Assembly (NCBI GenBank): GCA_022925895.1
Contig: JAKSYS010000197.1
Location: forward strand, 1-64,000
Source of the DNA: Fragilaria crotonensis
Lineage: Eukaryota; Bacillariophyta; Fragilariophyceae; Fragilariales; Fragilariaceae
DNA: 64,000 nt
Direction: 5' to 3'
Positions 11,814-23,990 of the stretch are shown piece after piece (the first letter of the stretch is position 1; each line of letters opens with the position of its first letter). Position numbers and translations under genes: made by a program. The notes beneath the pieces are model-generated. The model searched no databases and had not been told where the DNA came from. It saw only the letters and a program-made list of their open reading frames with translations.

Positions 11814-14525
11814 ATGGCCATGGATGAATCGTTGAGTGCTGCAAGCAGCGGTGACGGGATGGTGGAACGTGATGCGATGAAAGCAGTGGATTACTTTCAA
11901 AATATTGCCGAGGAGAAACTCAACAATGGCGACTATCGGCTTCTAGCCCCTGGCGTGATGCAAGTTACTCTTGACAATCGTACCACGATATTTAGGCACA
12001 TTTCCATCTTTCATGCCCTCACGCGATCGTCGGCTTCGACCTCATCCATCACATCTACTTCACCGACAACAACAGCCAGTGACGATTGGGAGTTGGTTGG
12101 AGGACCAGATGGGATGGAACAAATCCTCGCCATTGTCCTTGCCGCTCATCATTTTAACAATCGTGCCACCACAGACGTGGTCCCCTCCCTTGCTGCAAAT
12201 AACGACAGCAATGTGAATGCGCTACAAGGGTGCAACGTCAAATTTACGATTGACGTTTGGGATACACAGGAGAATCCAGCATTTGCGTCAACGCAGCTAT
12301 TAATGGACGTCTTGCCGCGATTGGACGTTCGATCCGTCGAGAGCACGATTATCAGGAATCAGCGGCGGAATGTCACCAACATTGATGATGAATTGCGCAA
12401 ATATCCAACCGGTATCATCGGGGCAGTTTCGTCGTCTACCTCCAAGACGATGGCTGTCTTGGGGGGAGTATCGAATTTGACACAAGTTTCCTCGTTCTCC
12501 GCGGCAGATGACTTGGACTACAAGGATCAATTTCCATTTTTTGGACGAACCATTACACCGGTTAGCTCTCTGTCAAGCGCCGGAGTTGAATATTTTGTGG
12601 ATCAAATGCAGGCCTCTCATGTATTCATCATCCACGTGCATGATTCCATCGGGACAAGCGTCTTCAGGTCGTTTCAGAGACAAGCGATTGAAGCAGGACT
12701 GACAACTCGATCGGCATCCGTCTCAACGGAACAAGACTTGCAAAATGCCCTGGATAAACTTGAGGCCAGTGGATACAAGTATGTCTTTGCTGTCATCTAC
12801 GTTACGCATTACAAGATAATGCTTCCGCAAGCTCTACAACGGGGATTGGTGGGCAAAGGAATGTTTTGGATGTACACGGATACCTTCACCTTTCCTGCGC
12901 TACCGCCTGGCGACCCCTTATTGGAAGCAACGCACGGATCGGCGATTCTTGGATTCCCAGAGGGACCTCTTCTTCGAGGATACAGCGCATTCAACGATGA
13001 GTGGCAGCGCTACATCGCTTCTAACGAAACTCAAGCCTACTTGACTCGAATCTTGCCATCGATGATCACTGAAAGTCCGGTATACAACTACACGATTCCG
13101 CCCTTGCCATCCGGGAGGTCCATGTTTATCTATGATGCGTTCATGTCGTTGGCTCTGCCAGCGTGCGACGCTGCTTACAGAGAAGGTAACAATTTTTCCA
13201 CGACTACATTTCACAATTCCTTCTGAACCAAGCTTTTATCGGAGCAACTGGCGCTGTCCAATTTGATAACGTGACGGGAAGCAGGTTGGAAGAGACCACC
13301 GAGTTCGTCGTTTCCAATCTCCGCGTAAATGATGTACCCAAGCAGATGGATTGATAAACTTTTCACAGTCCATGTGTTTGTCGATCGCCATTCTGACGCA
13401 TTCGGAGGATGCTACATGGACATCCTTAAATGACACCAGCTTCATATACGCTGATAATACAACGTCCTCCGGCCAATTTGCCGCCATTGGCCGGAGATGT
13501 GCAATGGATCGACTTATGGTCTACTCTGACAGGGTGTATTGCATGCTTATTGATTGTTGGTTCTGCCGTGGGTTTTGCATTTGATGGAATTCAATGTCAA
13601 AACAGGTCCTGTCATGGCATCGCAGCCATTCTTTATGAGAATGGTGTCCGGTGGCGTCATCTGATGGCAATGTGCCTGATCCTCAGGGTGTAGTTCCTTA
13701 CGTGGCGAATCCCGATGCGGCGTGCATGAGTGGTCCCTGGCTCCTCTTTACTGGATTTTGTGTCACCTTCGCCGCAATCTTTCCAAGCTGCGGAGAATCA
13801 ACAAAATTGAGAGCTTGTCCAATCGCATGATACGAGTTACAATTACGCCAATGCAGGTCCTAGCCCCATTTGCTGTGCTTCTCACTCTGAATGTATCCAT
13901 TCTCACCGCTTGGACCATTGTCGATCCACTAAAGTACGAGAAAGTCGTTCTCAACAGTCAAGACGTTTACGGCCGCAATATATCATGGACATTGGCTTGC
14001 CAAGCTGAATCAAATCGAGCAACGTTTTTCTTTATGCGGCTCTTGGCATCCTCGACATTGTTGCTCTCATGATTTGTTGTGGGAGTGCTTCAAAGCAAGG
14101 AATACCAAGGTTGCTTCAATGAGAACCAGCACATTGTTGTTGCGCTTATTGTTTGCTCGCAGTCGTTTTTGATTGGTGCCCCGCTGGTGATCGTTTCGGT
14201 CGATCCGTCTGTGAGATACTTGGGTTTCACGGTCGCCATCACATTCTGTTCGGCAGGAATCTTGTTTCCCATTATGTCGCCCAAAATTAACCAAGTCAAG
14301 GAATGGAAAGCCGAGAAGGCTGCCAAGGAGGCTCGGAAACTCGAACGCAAGCGCCGGGCGGATGCCTATTTTGCACGTGTCGGGGGAGACAACCATGAAA
14401 ATTCGGCGCAACCGCAACCACCGGTGCCGCCTCAATCGGAGCTGAACAGTTGTACCACCAATGGCTCAGAGCCGTCCGTACGTTCGGCTCCGAGCGTCGT
14501 GTTCAAACCTAACGCCACTACATGA
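11814..14525 (+). pseudogene. Class C GPCR (GABA-B receptor-like) copy 1, interrupted
   Basis: Copy 1 is highly similar to the intact 907 aa gene at 23991-26714 along its whole length. The first 470 codons are open and encode the N-terminal region and the periplasmic-binding-protein-like ligand domain. After about 13220 the reading frame is lost repeatedly and only fragments of the seven-helix domain are open. Compared with copy 2, nearly all breaks are single-base losses in short runs. Examples are TTCTGAACC for TTCTTGAACC, ATCCTCAGG for ATCCCTCAGG, ATCTTTCC for ATCTTTTCC, TTGTGGG for TTGGTGGG and TTTCTTTATG for TTTCTTTTATG. Either this is a young pseudogene or the consensus is poor here. 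The even amino-acid conservation between breaks favours recent loss or error. Confidence 0.8.
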
Positions 14526-17500
14526 CTCGAGCTGTGGTAAGGCGACTTCTGAACTATTGGATCGGGCTTATCTCTACATTGAATTCTGTGATAACCGGCG
14601 CTGGCTTTAACGCAGCTGGGGGTAGCGAATGGAAACCCCCAAATTCTTTCGACCATCCAAGAATGCCGATGGGGAGGCACAGGATCTAAATTTCCTGGCA
14701 TGCACCAACGTATGTACACCACTACCACTCCGGTATATAATCGATCGGGTCCTGGTCCAATCGAACATACGGCATTTTTATAGAAGTCTGGTGATAGGGA
14801 AGGGTTGGCAGTGCCTCGATGAGGTGGCTGCACGGTCTCCATGAGGTGGAAACGCACTTTTTGCTTCAATATTAGTGGTTTTCCTTTTGAGCTAAAAACG
14901 TACAAGCCCCAGGTAGTTTTTGCTGTTCAAATGTAACGGACCTCATACTATTACTGTACTACAGTATTGACAACTATCACCGTCGCATCAGCAGACAGTG
15001 CCAGTACTTTGTGGCTTGCCTGTTTCAACAAATACTAATGCACTGCTTGCAATTCATGCTGCCAATGACTATTGACTGTGAATTGATAATTTCCAAGAGA
15101 GTGCTCACCAGTTGGAATAGTAGTTGAGTTTCCAGCCCTATGTGCTTACTGAGAATTGTTTGCTCTAATAATGGAGCCTACTCAGAGTATTTTCTTGCAT
15201 TAATGCTTTTGTGTGAAGAATAGTAAAAGGAGGAATCTACCCGTAGAGAGCTGTTTTCTGTCACTAGTACTGCTGGTAGCACCCACAGTCCTGTAGCTCC
15301 TGTTATGGAATGGCAAAAACCACTAAGCAAAAACCACTTAATTCCAAGAAATTGGGTTTTCCGCCAAAAAACAGTGGTTTTTCCGTTGTTTTTGCTCGAG
15401 CGAAAGCCATTCGGATTTGAAAAATGGTTTTTGCCCATGCCTGAAGTGATATTGCACTTGAATGAATTCCACTGTGTCTGAGTTGTATTGGGCTACGGCT
15501 AGATGCTTGTATTGGGTTCCTCCAGACTCCTTGGCAAATAGTTTTGTTTAATCCTATCCACATATGTCATGCTGCCCCAGAATAACGGATTTCAAGTAGT
15601 TACAGCAGCTTTTATTCAGTTTATCAGAACTCAGCATTTACGCGTTGTCACGCTAAAGGAATGGCATGAGTGATCTGGAATGGAACAGAGCTATCATCCT
15701 TGCAAACAAGAGCGTTGAAGCTCCATGATGAGGGCGGGACTACGAAGCACCCCCATTGTCGGTGCGGTGGTTTCATCTTCAAATCACCCTAGTAGTAGTA
15801 GCGACAGGTCGGATTGTTTGCGAAGCGGTACTAGCCGGAGTAGCCCTCCCAACGTAATTGTGCAGACCATAACCGTCGAGCTGACGAGCGATTCCGTCGA
15901 CAATTGGATCGTTCATGTTCAACATGACGACCGTTTCCAAGAGCCGGAAGTGCGCACTTCAGTTTGAGAAGTGCTGGTGTCTGCAATGGCAGACGATGCC
16001 GCGAAAGGGACACCGAGCGGCAGAGGAATAGCTGGACACCATCAGACCAGGGGGGACGAGGTCAGAAAAATGAGATTGGTAGGGTAAACCGGCAATCACT
16101 GCTTGTCTGCGGTCATCATCCATTCCCCTTTAAGAATCGAGGGGAATCGTCCGTGTCGTGAGCTACTTCGTGGCCTCAAACTGGGTTCCAATTTGCTGCC
16201 TACTAGTCTCAAGCAAAGATACATGATTGCAAGCATTTTAGGACTCCAAAGGAACTGGATTGATGAGGACTGCATGTCATCAACAACATGCGTTGTTACT
16301 ATGCAGAGTTCAAGAGCTATATCGGTTTGCTTAGACTTTCATTAAGCACCTTATTGCCAAGATGGATGGTTGCAGCGCGGTTCCTGCTCTCAAGACGCAT
16401 TGTGAGGGTGAGAAGAACACCAACGTGACCATCAAGGCGAAGGCTCATGCGAAGCTCTTTGCGTCCCAGTTAACTGCTGGGCATTGACACAACTGGAAAG
16501 GTCCAAGATGGACCCACATGTTGAATGCTACCTGTGATGCAGGGTGCAACATGGTGGTGCTGGAGGATACTGGTCAAACTTTTAATGTAACTCCTTTCAC
16601 CTAGTAGGAGTACAATGCTCTTAAAGAGAATCCCATTGTGTTGGCGGCAAACGAATATCAAAGTAAAAATTGGAACTACGTAGTAGTAGTTTAACAACGC
16701 TCTAAACTTTCCCAAGGAATAGATTTGTGGCTCTCCCGGCTCGTCCTAATCAACTGCAAGGGATAGGGTCATGATTTATAGGATTGCTTTTTTGCAGGAT
16801 CAAACCTCAACCTCACCACAAACCAAACAACAAAGGTATAGTAGCAAAAATGAAGCCATACACCACGCCCTAATCAGCATGCAGTGGCTGCTAACAGTAC
16901 CTTCACATTGTTTCTACGTCTTTGACGTAGCTACTTTGTTTGAGCCGTGTCCGGAATTCCGGATGGCAAAGTAATAGACAACGAGGAGATTCCGAGCGTA
17001 CAGAGTGCTATACCAGATTAGTAGGCAGCCGATGTTTTCAGCAAACAAACAAACATCTCAAAAACAAAAGTAGTGCATATTTTGCGTAAAAGCGTGGTCG
17101 TTACAAACACAAAAATCCTGAGTACCAAAGGGTAGGTTTGCTTGTTTTGTGATACCGGATGCTTGTCTTGAAGACATTCACAAATCATTCGCATCGCTTT
17201 GCATGAAACCCGAATCCTCACAAAAGGGATGCCCGAGTTTGTATATGAACACCAGCTATGCAGCAGCCTCTATTCGAATTACAAGTGGGATAAGGTATGG
17301 GACGGTGTGGTACCACTGTAGTCTGCAACTGCGGAGTAGAGTATGCATACAAGATGCGGTTTGCAGGCAGGCATCTGCTCTTGTCTATAAACCACATGTG
17401 ACTGTCTTCAATAGTGCCTTCCGATAGAAAAGCTTGTCATTTGGCTGATCCGAGACGGCAAATCATTGCAGGCAAATGCAATGAGTGCTGCCTATCTTTC

Positions 17501-18325
17501 TTTAACGAGGACATTGCGACATTTTGCGCAGCATTTCTTGCGGTTTTTGGTCAATTTGCGCATGGCGGCAGAATTTGTTCAACAAGCGATGTGGGACGTG
17601 ACAAACAAGACAACTGATCCACATGATAACTATGGTATACATTGTACTACACAGCCATAATCAATGCCTGATTTCTTTTACTCTTATGTATGTCATCAAA
17701 GGAAACATAAATCATGGCATAATTGCTTGGTTTTGTAATTATCACTAGTAGATAGAACAGAATATATCTGTGGTGAGCATCATTTTTTGCAAAACCAACC
17801 GGTCTGTCGGTTTCTTTGCATAAACGTTTGGGCTCGCTGTAAGCATCGGCCTTACATTCTGGAAGAGATGAAATTAAAAAAAGTGAGGTCATTCATGATG
17901 AGGGAATCCTATGACGATGTCACTCTGATAAAAAGTGGTTCCAGTTATTCGGATCCGAACTCCACCATGGTCAAGAGGAGAAAGACAACAACTGCGACTC
18001 TGCGACACGTACTACGTACTACTGCATTCTGTTCACGTACTGGCGACGTGGCATTCAGTTTTGGCAGTACCTATAACACTATATCATATGTATCCTGGAA
18101 ATGACCCCCGATACTTCTGCACGATCGAGTTGCGAAGCGAACAGGGAATTCAGCTCGTCAAGGGACATCGAGTGTCACATGGACTAATGCACTTATTAAT
18201 TAATTATATCACCAAACGCACTTTTACGTGTTCATGTAGATGCAAGGGTAGTACTTAAGAGGTAGCACGCCTAGCAGTGAAAGCAGTATGCATACATACA
18301 TAACTAACCATAATACTCGAGTGCA
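14526..18325. other. Intergenic between the GPCR duplicates
   Basis: The first 230 bases or so resemble the 3' flank of copy 2 (26720-26960), so they belong to the duplicated unit. At 15312-15435 lies a small fold-back element. An 80-codon ATG frame at 15725-15967 and a 41-codon frame near 16362-16487 show no recognisable family and are probably chance or relics. From about 18115 to 18330 the sequence resembles the 5' flank of GPCR copy 1 (11448-11660), marking the start of the second duplicated unit. I see no supported gene. Confidence 0.4.
15312..15435. repeat. Small fold-back (MITE-like) element
   Basis: The ends form an 11 bp perfect inverted repeat, GGCAAAAACCA and TGGTTTTTGCC. Several internal copies of AAAAACCACT and its complement would let the 124 bp fold on itself. 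No coding capacity or clear target duplication is visible. Confidence 0.4.
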
Positions 18326-18330
18326 CAGAC

Positions 18331-18470
18331 TGTTGTTCTCCCCGGAGAACCCGGAGTGTCACTGTGACGTCACTAATGACATCACCGCTCCCCATTGCCA
18401 GGGCCATCCAATATGTAGCTCATAATTTATGTAGCTCACCGTTTGAACGACGAGCACCATCTCATCAACA
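18331..18470 (+). repeat. 5' LTR of copia element B
   Basis: This 140 bp repeat is identical to the 3' copy by direct base comparison. It carries the palindrome TGACGTCA at 18365-18372. Confidence 0.95.
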
Positions 18471-21400
18471 GAGCTACATAAACCTTTCATCACGGCCTCG
18501 CTAACGATTGCCGTTCCCTTACGGATAGTCATCTATACTACCCGTTTCTCTTTGTTGACCGTGTCGACTTAGTCCACCGTTCTCAGAATGGCGTCGTCTC
18601 CGAAATTCAATTTTCCACATGAAACGCTCACGCCCATCAACGGAAAGCCGACCAACACAACGTTGCAGACACTGCAACGTCAGCTGTTCACAAACGCTCG
18701 GTCCGTCCCGTCCACACGCGGAGGTGGCACTCATGGACATCTCGCCATCCTCCTCAGTCCTGCGGACTATCTCCTGCGCGCCGGTGTACCCTTCGTCATT
18801 CCCGTACATCCAGGCCCACCACCTGACCCTGTCGGCACGGCTGCCGTCATTGGAGTTGCGTTACGCAACCATGCCGAGGCCCTCACTGATTTGGCCATCT
18901 ACAATAATCTTAACGCCGCGTTAACCGCAGATTCTGCTCGCCGTCAACGCCTCCTTCCTCAGCGCTCTCGAAGATCCTGATTTCGGTTTCGGCGACGTGT
19001 CACCACGCACGATGCTCGAGCATTTACGCACGGAATACGGAACGCTCACACCTGAGGAACTCGAAAAGAACCGCGCCGCTCTCTCCGAGCCGTGGAATTT
19101 CGACGACCCCATCGAAGATTTATGGGCTAAAATTGTCAACATCCAACGTGTCGCTCTTTTCGGCGCCGTCCCAATCGCCGACATCACAATCATCACGCTC
19201 ACCTTGGCAATGATTGAAAAAACTGGCCTCTTGGCCACGACGACAGAAAAATTCCGTCTCCGTCCCATCACCGAATGGACTGTTGCTGCGTTTAAGGCTG
19301 ATTTCATCCTCGGGAACAAGGAACGCATTCGCCGCCTCACCGCTGGCGATGCCGGATTCCACGGCGCTCACAATGCCATCATTCCTGCCACCCCGCAGCT
19401 CCACTCCCCAGCCATCGCTGCTGCTGCCGTCACTCCGCCCCAACACCACCTGCTGCGGCACGTCATGTCACCGTTGAAGGAGGGAAAATGTTTTATTGCT
19501 GGACACATGGACTCAGTCCCCAACGCAACCATACATCCATCACGTGTCTTCACAAAGCGGAAGGGCACCGTGACGATGCAACCGCTTCGCATGCGCGGCG
19601 GCAACAACACCATCTCTTCTGGTCGCCCGTCAACTATCTACCCATTCCCTACCGCCACCTGACGACGAGGGCCTATACCCACACACTACACAAGTCTACT
19701 GTTGTTCAGCCTAACGTTCCTAATAACGATTCTGGTCTTAGTTTATCTTCTGTTAGTCATATAGGTCCCCCACGCCAACTATTATCCCTCCCGACACAAG
19801 TGCTATTGCCGACAGCGGCAGCACCGCTCATTTTGCACGGTCACCGCCCATGTTCTTAACAAACGCGTCACGGCACACAATCGGAATTGCAAACCCAAAT
19901 GGCACCATCATGTACTCAACACACGAAGCCGACTTGGACTTGCCAAACCTCCCGGCGGCGCGCCGCGTACACATTGTTCGGATCTCTCTTCGACGTCGCT
20001 GCTCTCCATGGGCCAACTATGCGACGCCGGATGTCGCGTCACATTTGACGCCCAATCTGTCCACGTGCATCTCAACAACCAACCGCTCTTAACCGGATCT
20101 CGCGATCACACGACTGGGTTATGGCACTTGGGACTGACCGCTGACACCTCCGACACGGTACCACCAGTGATCTCCGACACTACTCCATCCCCCGGTGAAC
20201 CACCACTTTTGCTCCAGCACAGCTACGCCGCCACACACTCGGCCACACCTGCCGAATTAGTTGCCTTCGCACACGCTGCACTTTTTTCACCTGCGTTGTC
20301 CACGCTCACCAAAGCCCTTGACCGCGGCTATTTGCCACAATGCATGGGCCTCACCTCCCAAGCACTTCGTAAGCATCCACCCCACTCCGTCGCAACGATC
20401 AAGGGTCACCTCGACCAAACCAGGAAAAATCAAAGGTCCACTAAAACAGCCCCACCTCTACCGGCTCTCCCACCTCCCGATGCTGAATTCAGCGACGAGG
20501 AGGCCGACGCCTTTCCTGTCAGCGACCCCGACAACGCTCGCTCGCATCACTGTTACACAGCCATAGTCGACGCAGCCAGCGGACAAATCTATTCCGACCA
20601 GACCGGAAAATTTATTGTCGCCTCAAGCACAGGCAACAACTATATTCTAGTCGTGTACGACTATGATTCAAACAGCATTCTCGTCGAACCCATGCGCAGC
20701 CGCACAGGACCGTGCATTCTTGCTGCGTTCACTGTTATCCACGCGCGGCTCGTCGCCGCTGGCCTCCGACCGCAACTGCAACGCCTCGACAACGAATGCT
20801 CCGAAGCACTCAAGTCATTCCTCACCAAAGAGGCAATCAAATTCCAGCTGGTTCCACCCAAGGTTCATCGCCGCACGCCGCCGAACGCGCAATCCGCACG
20901 TTCAAAAATCACTTCGTGGCCGGACTATGCAGCGTCGACAAGGACTTCCGTTACATTTGTGGGATAAACTCCTTCCCAAGCGGAACTCACCCTCAACTTG
21001 CTGCGCGGCTCACGGATCAATCCGAAATTATCGGCCCACGCACAAATGCACGGGCACTTTGACTTTAACCAAACACCCATTGCTCCACCAGGCATCCGCG
21101 TTCTGGTCCACATAAAACCGACCGAACGCACCACATGGTCGCCACACGGAGCTGACGGCTGGTACACGGGCCCCGCCCTTGAATCTTACCGCTGCTACAC
21201 GGTTGTGGGAAACACGCGCCTCGCGCATCTGCGACACGCTCGTGTGGTTCCCAACCAAAGTGACGATGCCAATCGCATCTTCGAATGACCTTATTCTGGC
21301 CGGCATCGGCGACATCATACAAGCTCTGAGAAATCCATCCCCCGGTTCCACTTTGGCCCCGCTTACTGACAGTTTACATGAGGCACTGCTGCAATTAACC

Positions 21401-23693
21401 CGTGTCCTCACCACCGTCGCAAGCCCACCCCAAACCATTTTCTCCGACGAAGCCCCAACGCGTCCCACTGACGCCGACAAGAAGAACCCGGTTGCACCTC
21501 TGAGGGTGGAACCCCAACCTCTCCATGCACACAGCCCGGAACCACCTCTGAGGGTGGATATCATCGCACCTGCTGCCCCAAAGAGTGTCCAGTTCTCCTT
21601 TGCCGTCGACGTCGCGAACGACATTCGACAACAGCACAGGCGCCACCGGAAGTCGTAAACGACGCGAACAAAGGAAACGTGCGACCACCAAACCACTTTC
21701 CGCCTCCAAAACGATGCATCCAACAAAATTGGCACCAAAACCCACCCCACGCGTTGTTGCTCCCCATGCACATGGCACCCGTTCCAAAAAACCCCGCTTG
21801 TCCCACGTGACTGCATGCGCACGCATGCTCATACTCGACGACGCGCGAGCGCCACAGTCCCCGTTCACCTCCGTTGACCCCGACCGCCCCCACTTTGCCC
21901 TCCATGGACACGCGATCAACCCCGACACCGGAAAAATTGCCGAGTATCGTGAACTCAGCCAATCGAGCGACGGCGCTATCTGGGAAAACTCAAATTGCGA
22001 AGAAATTGGACGCCTCGCACAAGGTTACGGAGCCATTAAAGGAACCAATACCATCCACTTCATTCGCCGCTCCGCCATTCCACATGGGCGCAAAGCGGCC
22101 TACCTACGCGTCGTGTCCGCCTATCGACCGGAAAAAGCGAACCCACATCGCGTACGTTGGACCGTTGGGGGCGACAAAATTGACTACCCGTTCGAGGTCA
22201 GCACAAAAACCGCCGACTTGACCACTGCAAAATTGCTCTTCAACAGCGTCTTGTCGACCCCAGAAGCACGTTTCTTCGGCATCGATCTCAAGGACTTCTA
22301 CCTGGGAACTCCATGGACCGCTACGAGTACATGCGCGTCCCCATTTGGATGCTTCCCGCCGCCATCGTCGCACAATATAACCTAACTGACCTGTTTGACG
22401 ATGGTTTCGTCTACGTCGAAATTCGACGCGGCATGTACGGCCTTCCCCAGGCCGGACGCCTCGCCAACGATCAGCTTGTGGCCTTCCTGCAACCGCACGG
22501 ATACATGCCGTGTCCTCTCACCCATGGGCTCTGGCGCCACACCACCCGGGACGTCGTTTTCAGCCTGGTCGTCGACGATTTTGGCGTACGCTACACACGC
22601 CAGGAAGACGCCGATCATCTCATTGCAACCCTCAAATCCGCATACGAAGTAAGCATCGATTGGACTGGTGCACGATACTGCGGGCTCACGTTAAATTGGG
22701 ACTACGAAAAGCGCACGTGCGACATTTCGATGCCTGGTTATATCGAACGGGCCTTGCTGCGTTTCCAACATATCGCGGGCCGTTCCCCAGAACACTCGCC
22801 ACACCCATGGCAACGCCCCAACTACGGCGCAAAGACCCAATTTGCTACACTCCCGGACGCCACACCGACTCTCGACGCCGCTGACAAGACTCGCATTCTA
22901 GAAGTTCTCGGCACCCTCTTGTTCTATGCACGCGCCATTGACTCAACCATGCTCACTGCAATCGGTGAGTTAGCGACCGAGCAGTCTCAAGCGACCACAA
23001 CCACCATGGAAAAACTATCGCAGTTACTGAATTACTGCGCGGCGCATCCCGACGCGACGGTGCGATTCACAGCCAGCGATATGATTTTAGCAGTGGAAAG
23101 CGACGCCTCCTACCTCTCGGTAGTCAAGGGCCGCTCGCGTGCCGCCGGCTACTTCTTCTTGACCAACAAACTTTCTTCACCCAATGCGCAATATCGGCCC
23201 AACGGTGCGGTCCACGTCTTGTGTCACATCATGCGCGAAGTCCTCTCCAGCGCCGCCGAAGCCGAACTGGGAGCCTTATTCCACAACGGCAAAGAAGCCT
23301 GTCCTCTGCGAATTGCCCTTGAGGAAATGGGCCACCCACAATCCGCAACGCCCATGGCGACCGACAACAATACGGCTAGCGGAATCGCAACCGACACTGT
23401 AAAACAAAAACGGTCAAAGGCTATTGACATGCGTTTTTATTGGATCCGCGATCGGGTGCGACAAGGACAATTCAAAATCTATTGGAGCAAGGGCACGACA
23501 AATCGCGCCGACTACTTTTCCAAGCATCATCCTGCCTCACATCATCAGGCCATTCGTTCCACGTATTTGTACTCGCCTACAAATCCTACACGGAACTATT
23601 TTGAGTGTCTTGCTGATACGGCGCCTGCGATGTCTACAACGGTGCACAGTGCTAAATCACTCACTTTCTCTTGTGCAGTCCCTGGTGAGGGTG

Positions 23694-23833
23694 TGTTGTT
23701 CTCCCCGGAGAACCCGGAGTGTCACTGTGACGTCACTAATGACATCACCGCTCCCCATTGCCAGGGCCATCCAATATGTAGCTCATAATTTATGTAGCTC
23801 ACCGTTTGAACGACGAGCACCATCTCATCAACA
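23694..23833 (+). repeat. 3' LTR of copia element B
   Basis: This 140 bp repeat is identical to the 5' LTR. Its right edge lies 157 bp upstream of the GPCR copy 2 start codon, so an LTR promoter here would read towards the gene. Confidence 0.95.
23728..23735. promoter_or_regulatory. CRE-like palindrome TGACGTCA in the LTR upstream of GPCR copy 2
   Basis: A full 8 bp cAMP-response-element palindrome lies at the same offset in both LTRs (also 18365-18372). In diatoms, TGACGT-type elements are known to mediate CO2/cAMP responses through bZIP factors, for example in the Phaeodactylum carbonic anhydrase promoter. Activity here is inference. Confidence 0.45.
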
Positions 23834-23990
23834 CAGACAACGTCAACAACCACGAAGACTGATCAACACACACAGCATAGAGAACGGCCCATAACGAGAA
23901 CAATCATCCTTGTCGGGGCCAACACGTGCCAGTCCTGCCCTTGTCGATTTTCTGCTTTGCCGACATCACAACCAAGAGACGAAGTGAAGA

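Larger units (their letters stand above)
18331..23833 (+). mobile_element. Ty1/copia LTR retrotransposon B, very young but broken
   Basis: The element is bounded by identical 140 bp LTRs (TGTTGTTC...CATCAACA) and flanked by the 5 bp target duplication CAGAC (18326-18330 and 23834-23838). Parts in order are: gag-like region (about 18590-19660), integrase (about 20480-21290), reverse transcriptase with a VDD box (about 22000-22720), and RNase H (about 23090-23560, ending in the NRADYFSKHHP motif). The order is that of Ty1/copia. The coding region is broken, with roughly five interruptions, although the identical LTRs indicate very recent arrival. It sits in the 5' flank of GPCR copy 2, in the same orientation. 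Confidence 0.9.

Noticed and set aside
21028-21822. 264-codon minus-strand frame inside copia element B
   Set aside because: It is antisense to the element's coding strand and has a repetitive Gly/Trp/Arg composition expected of a shadow.
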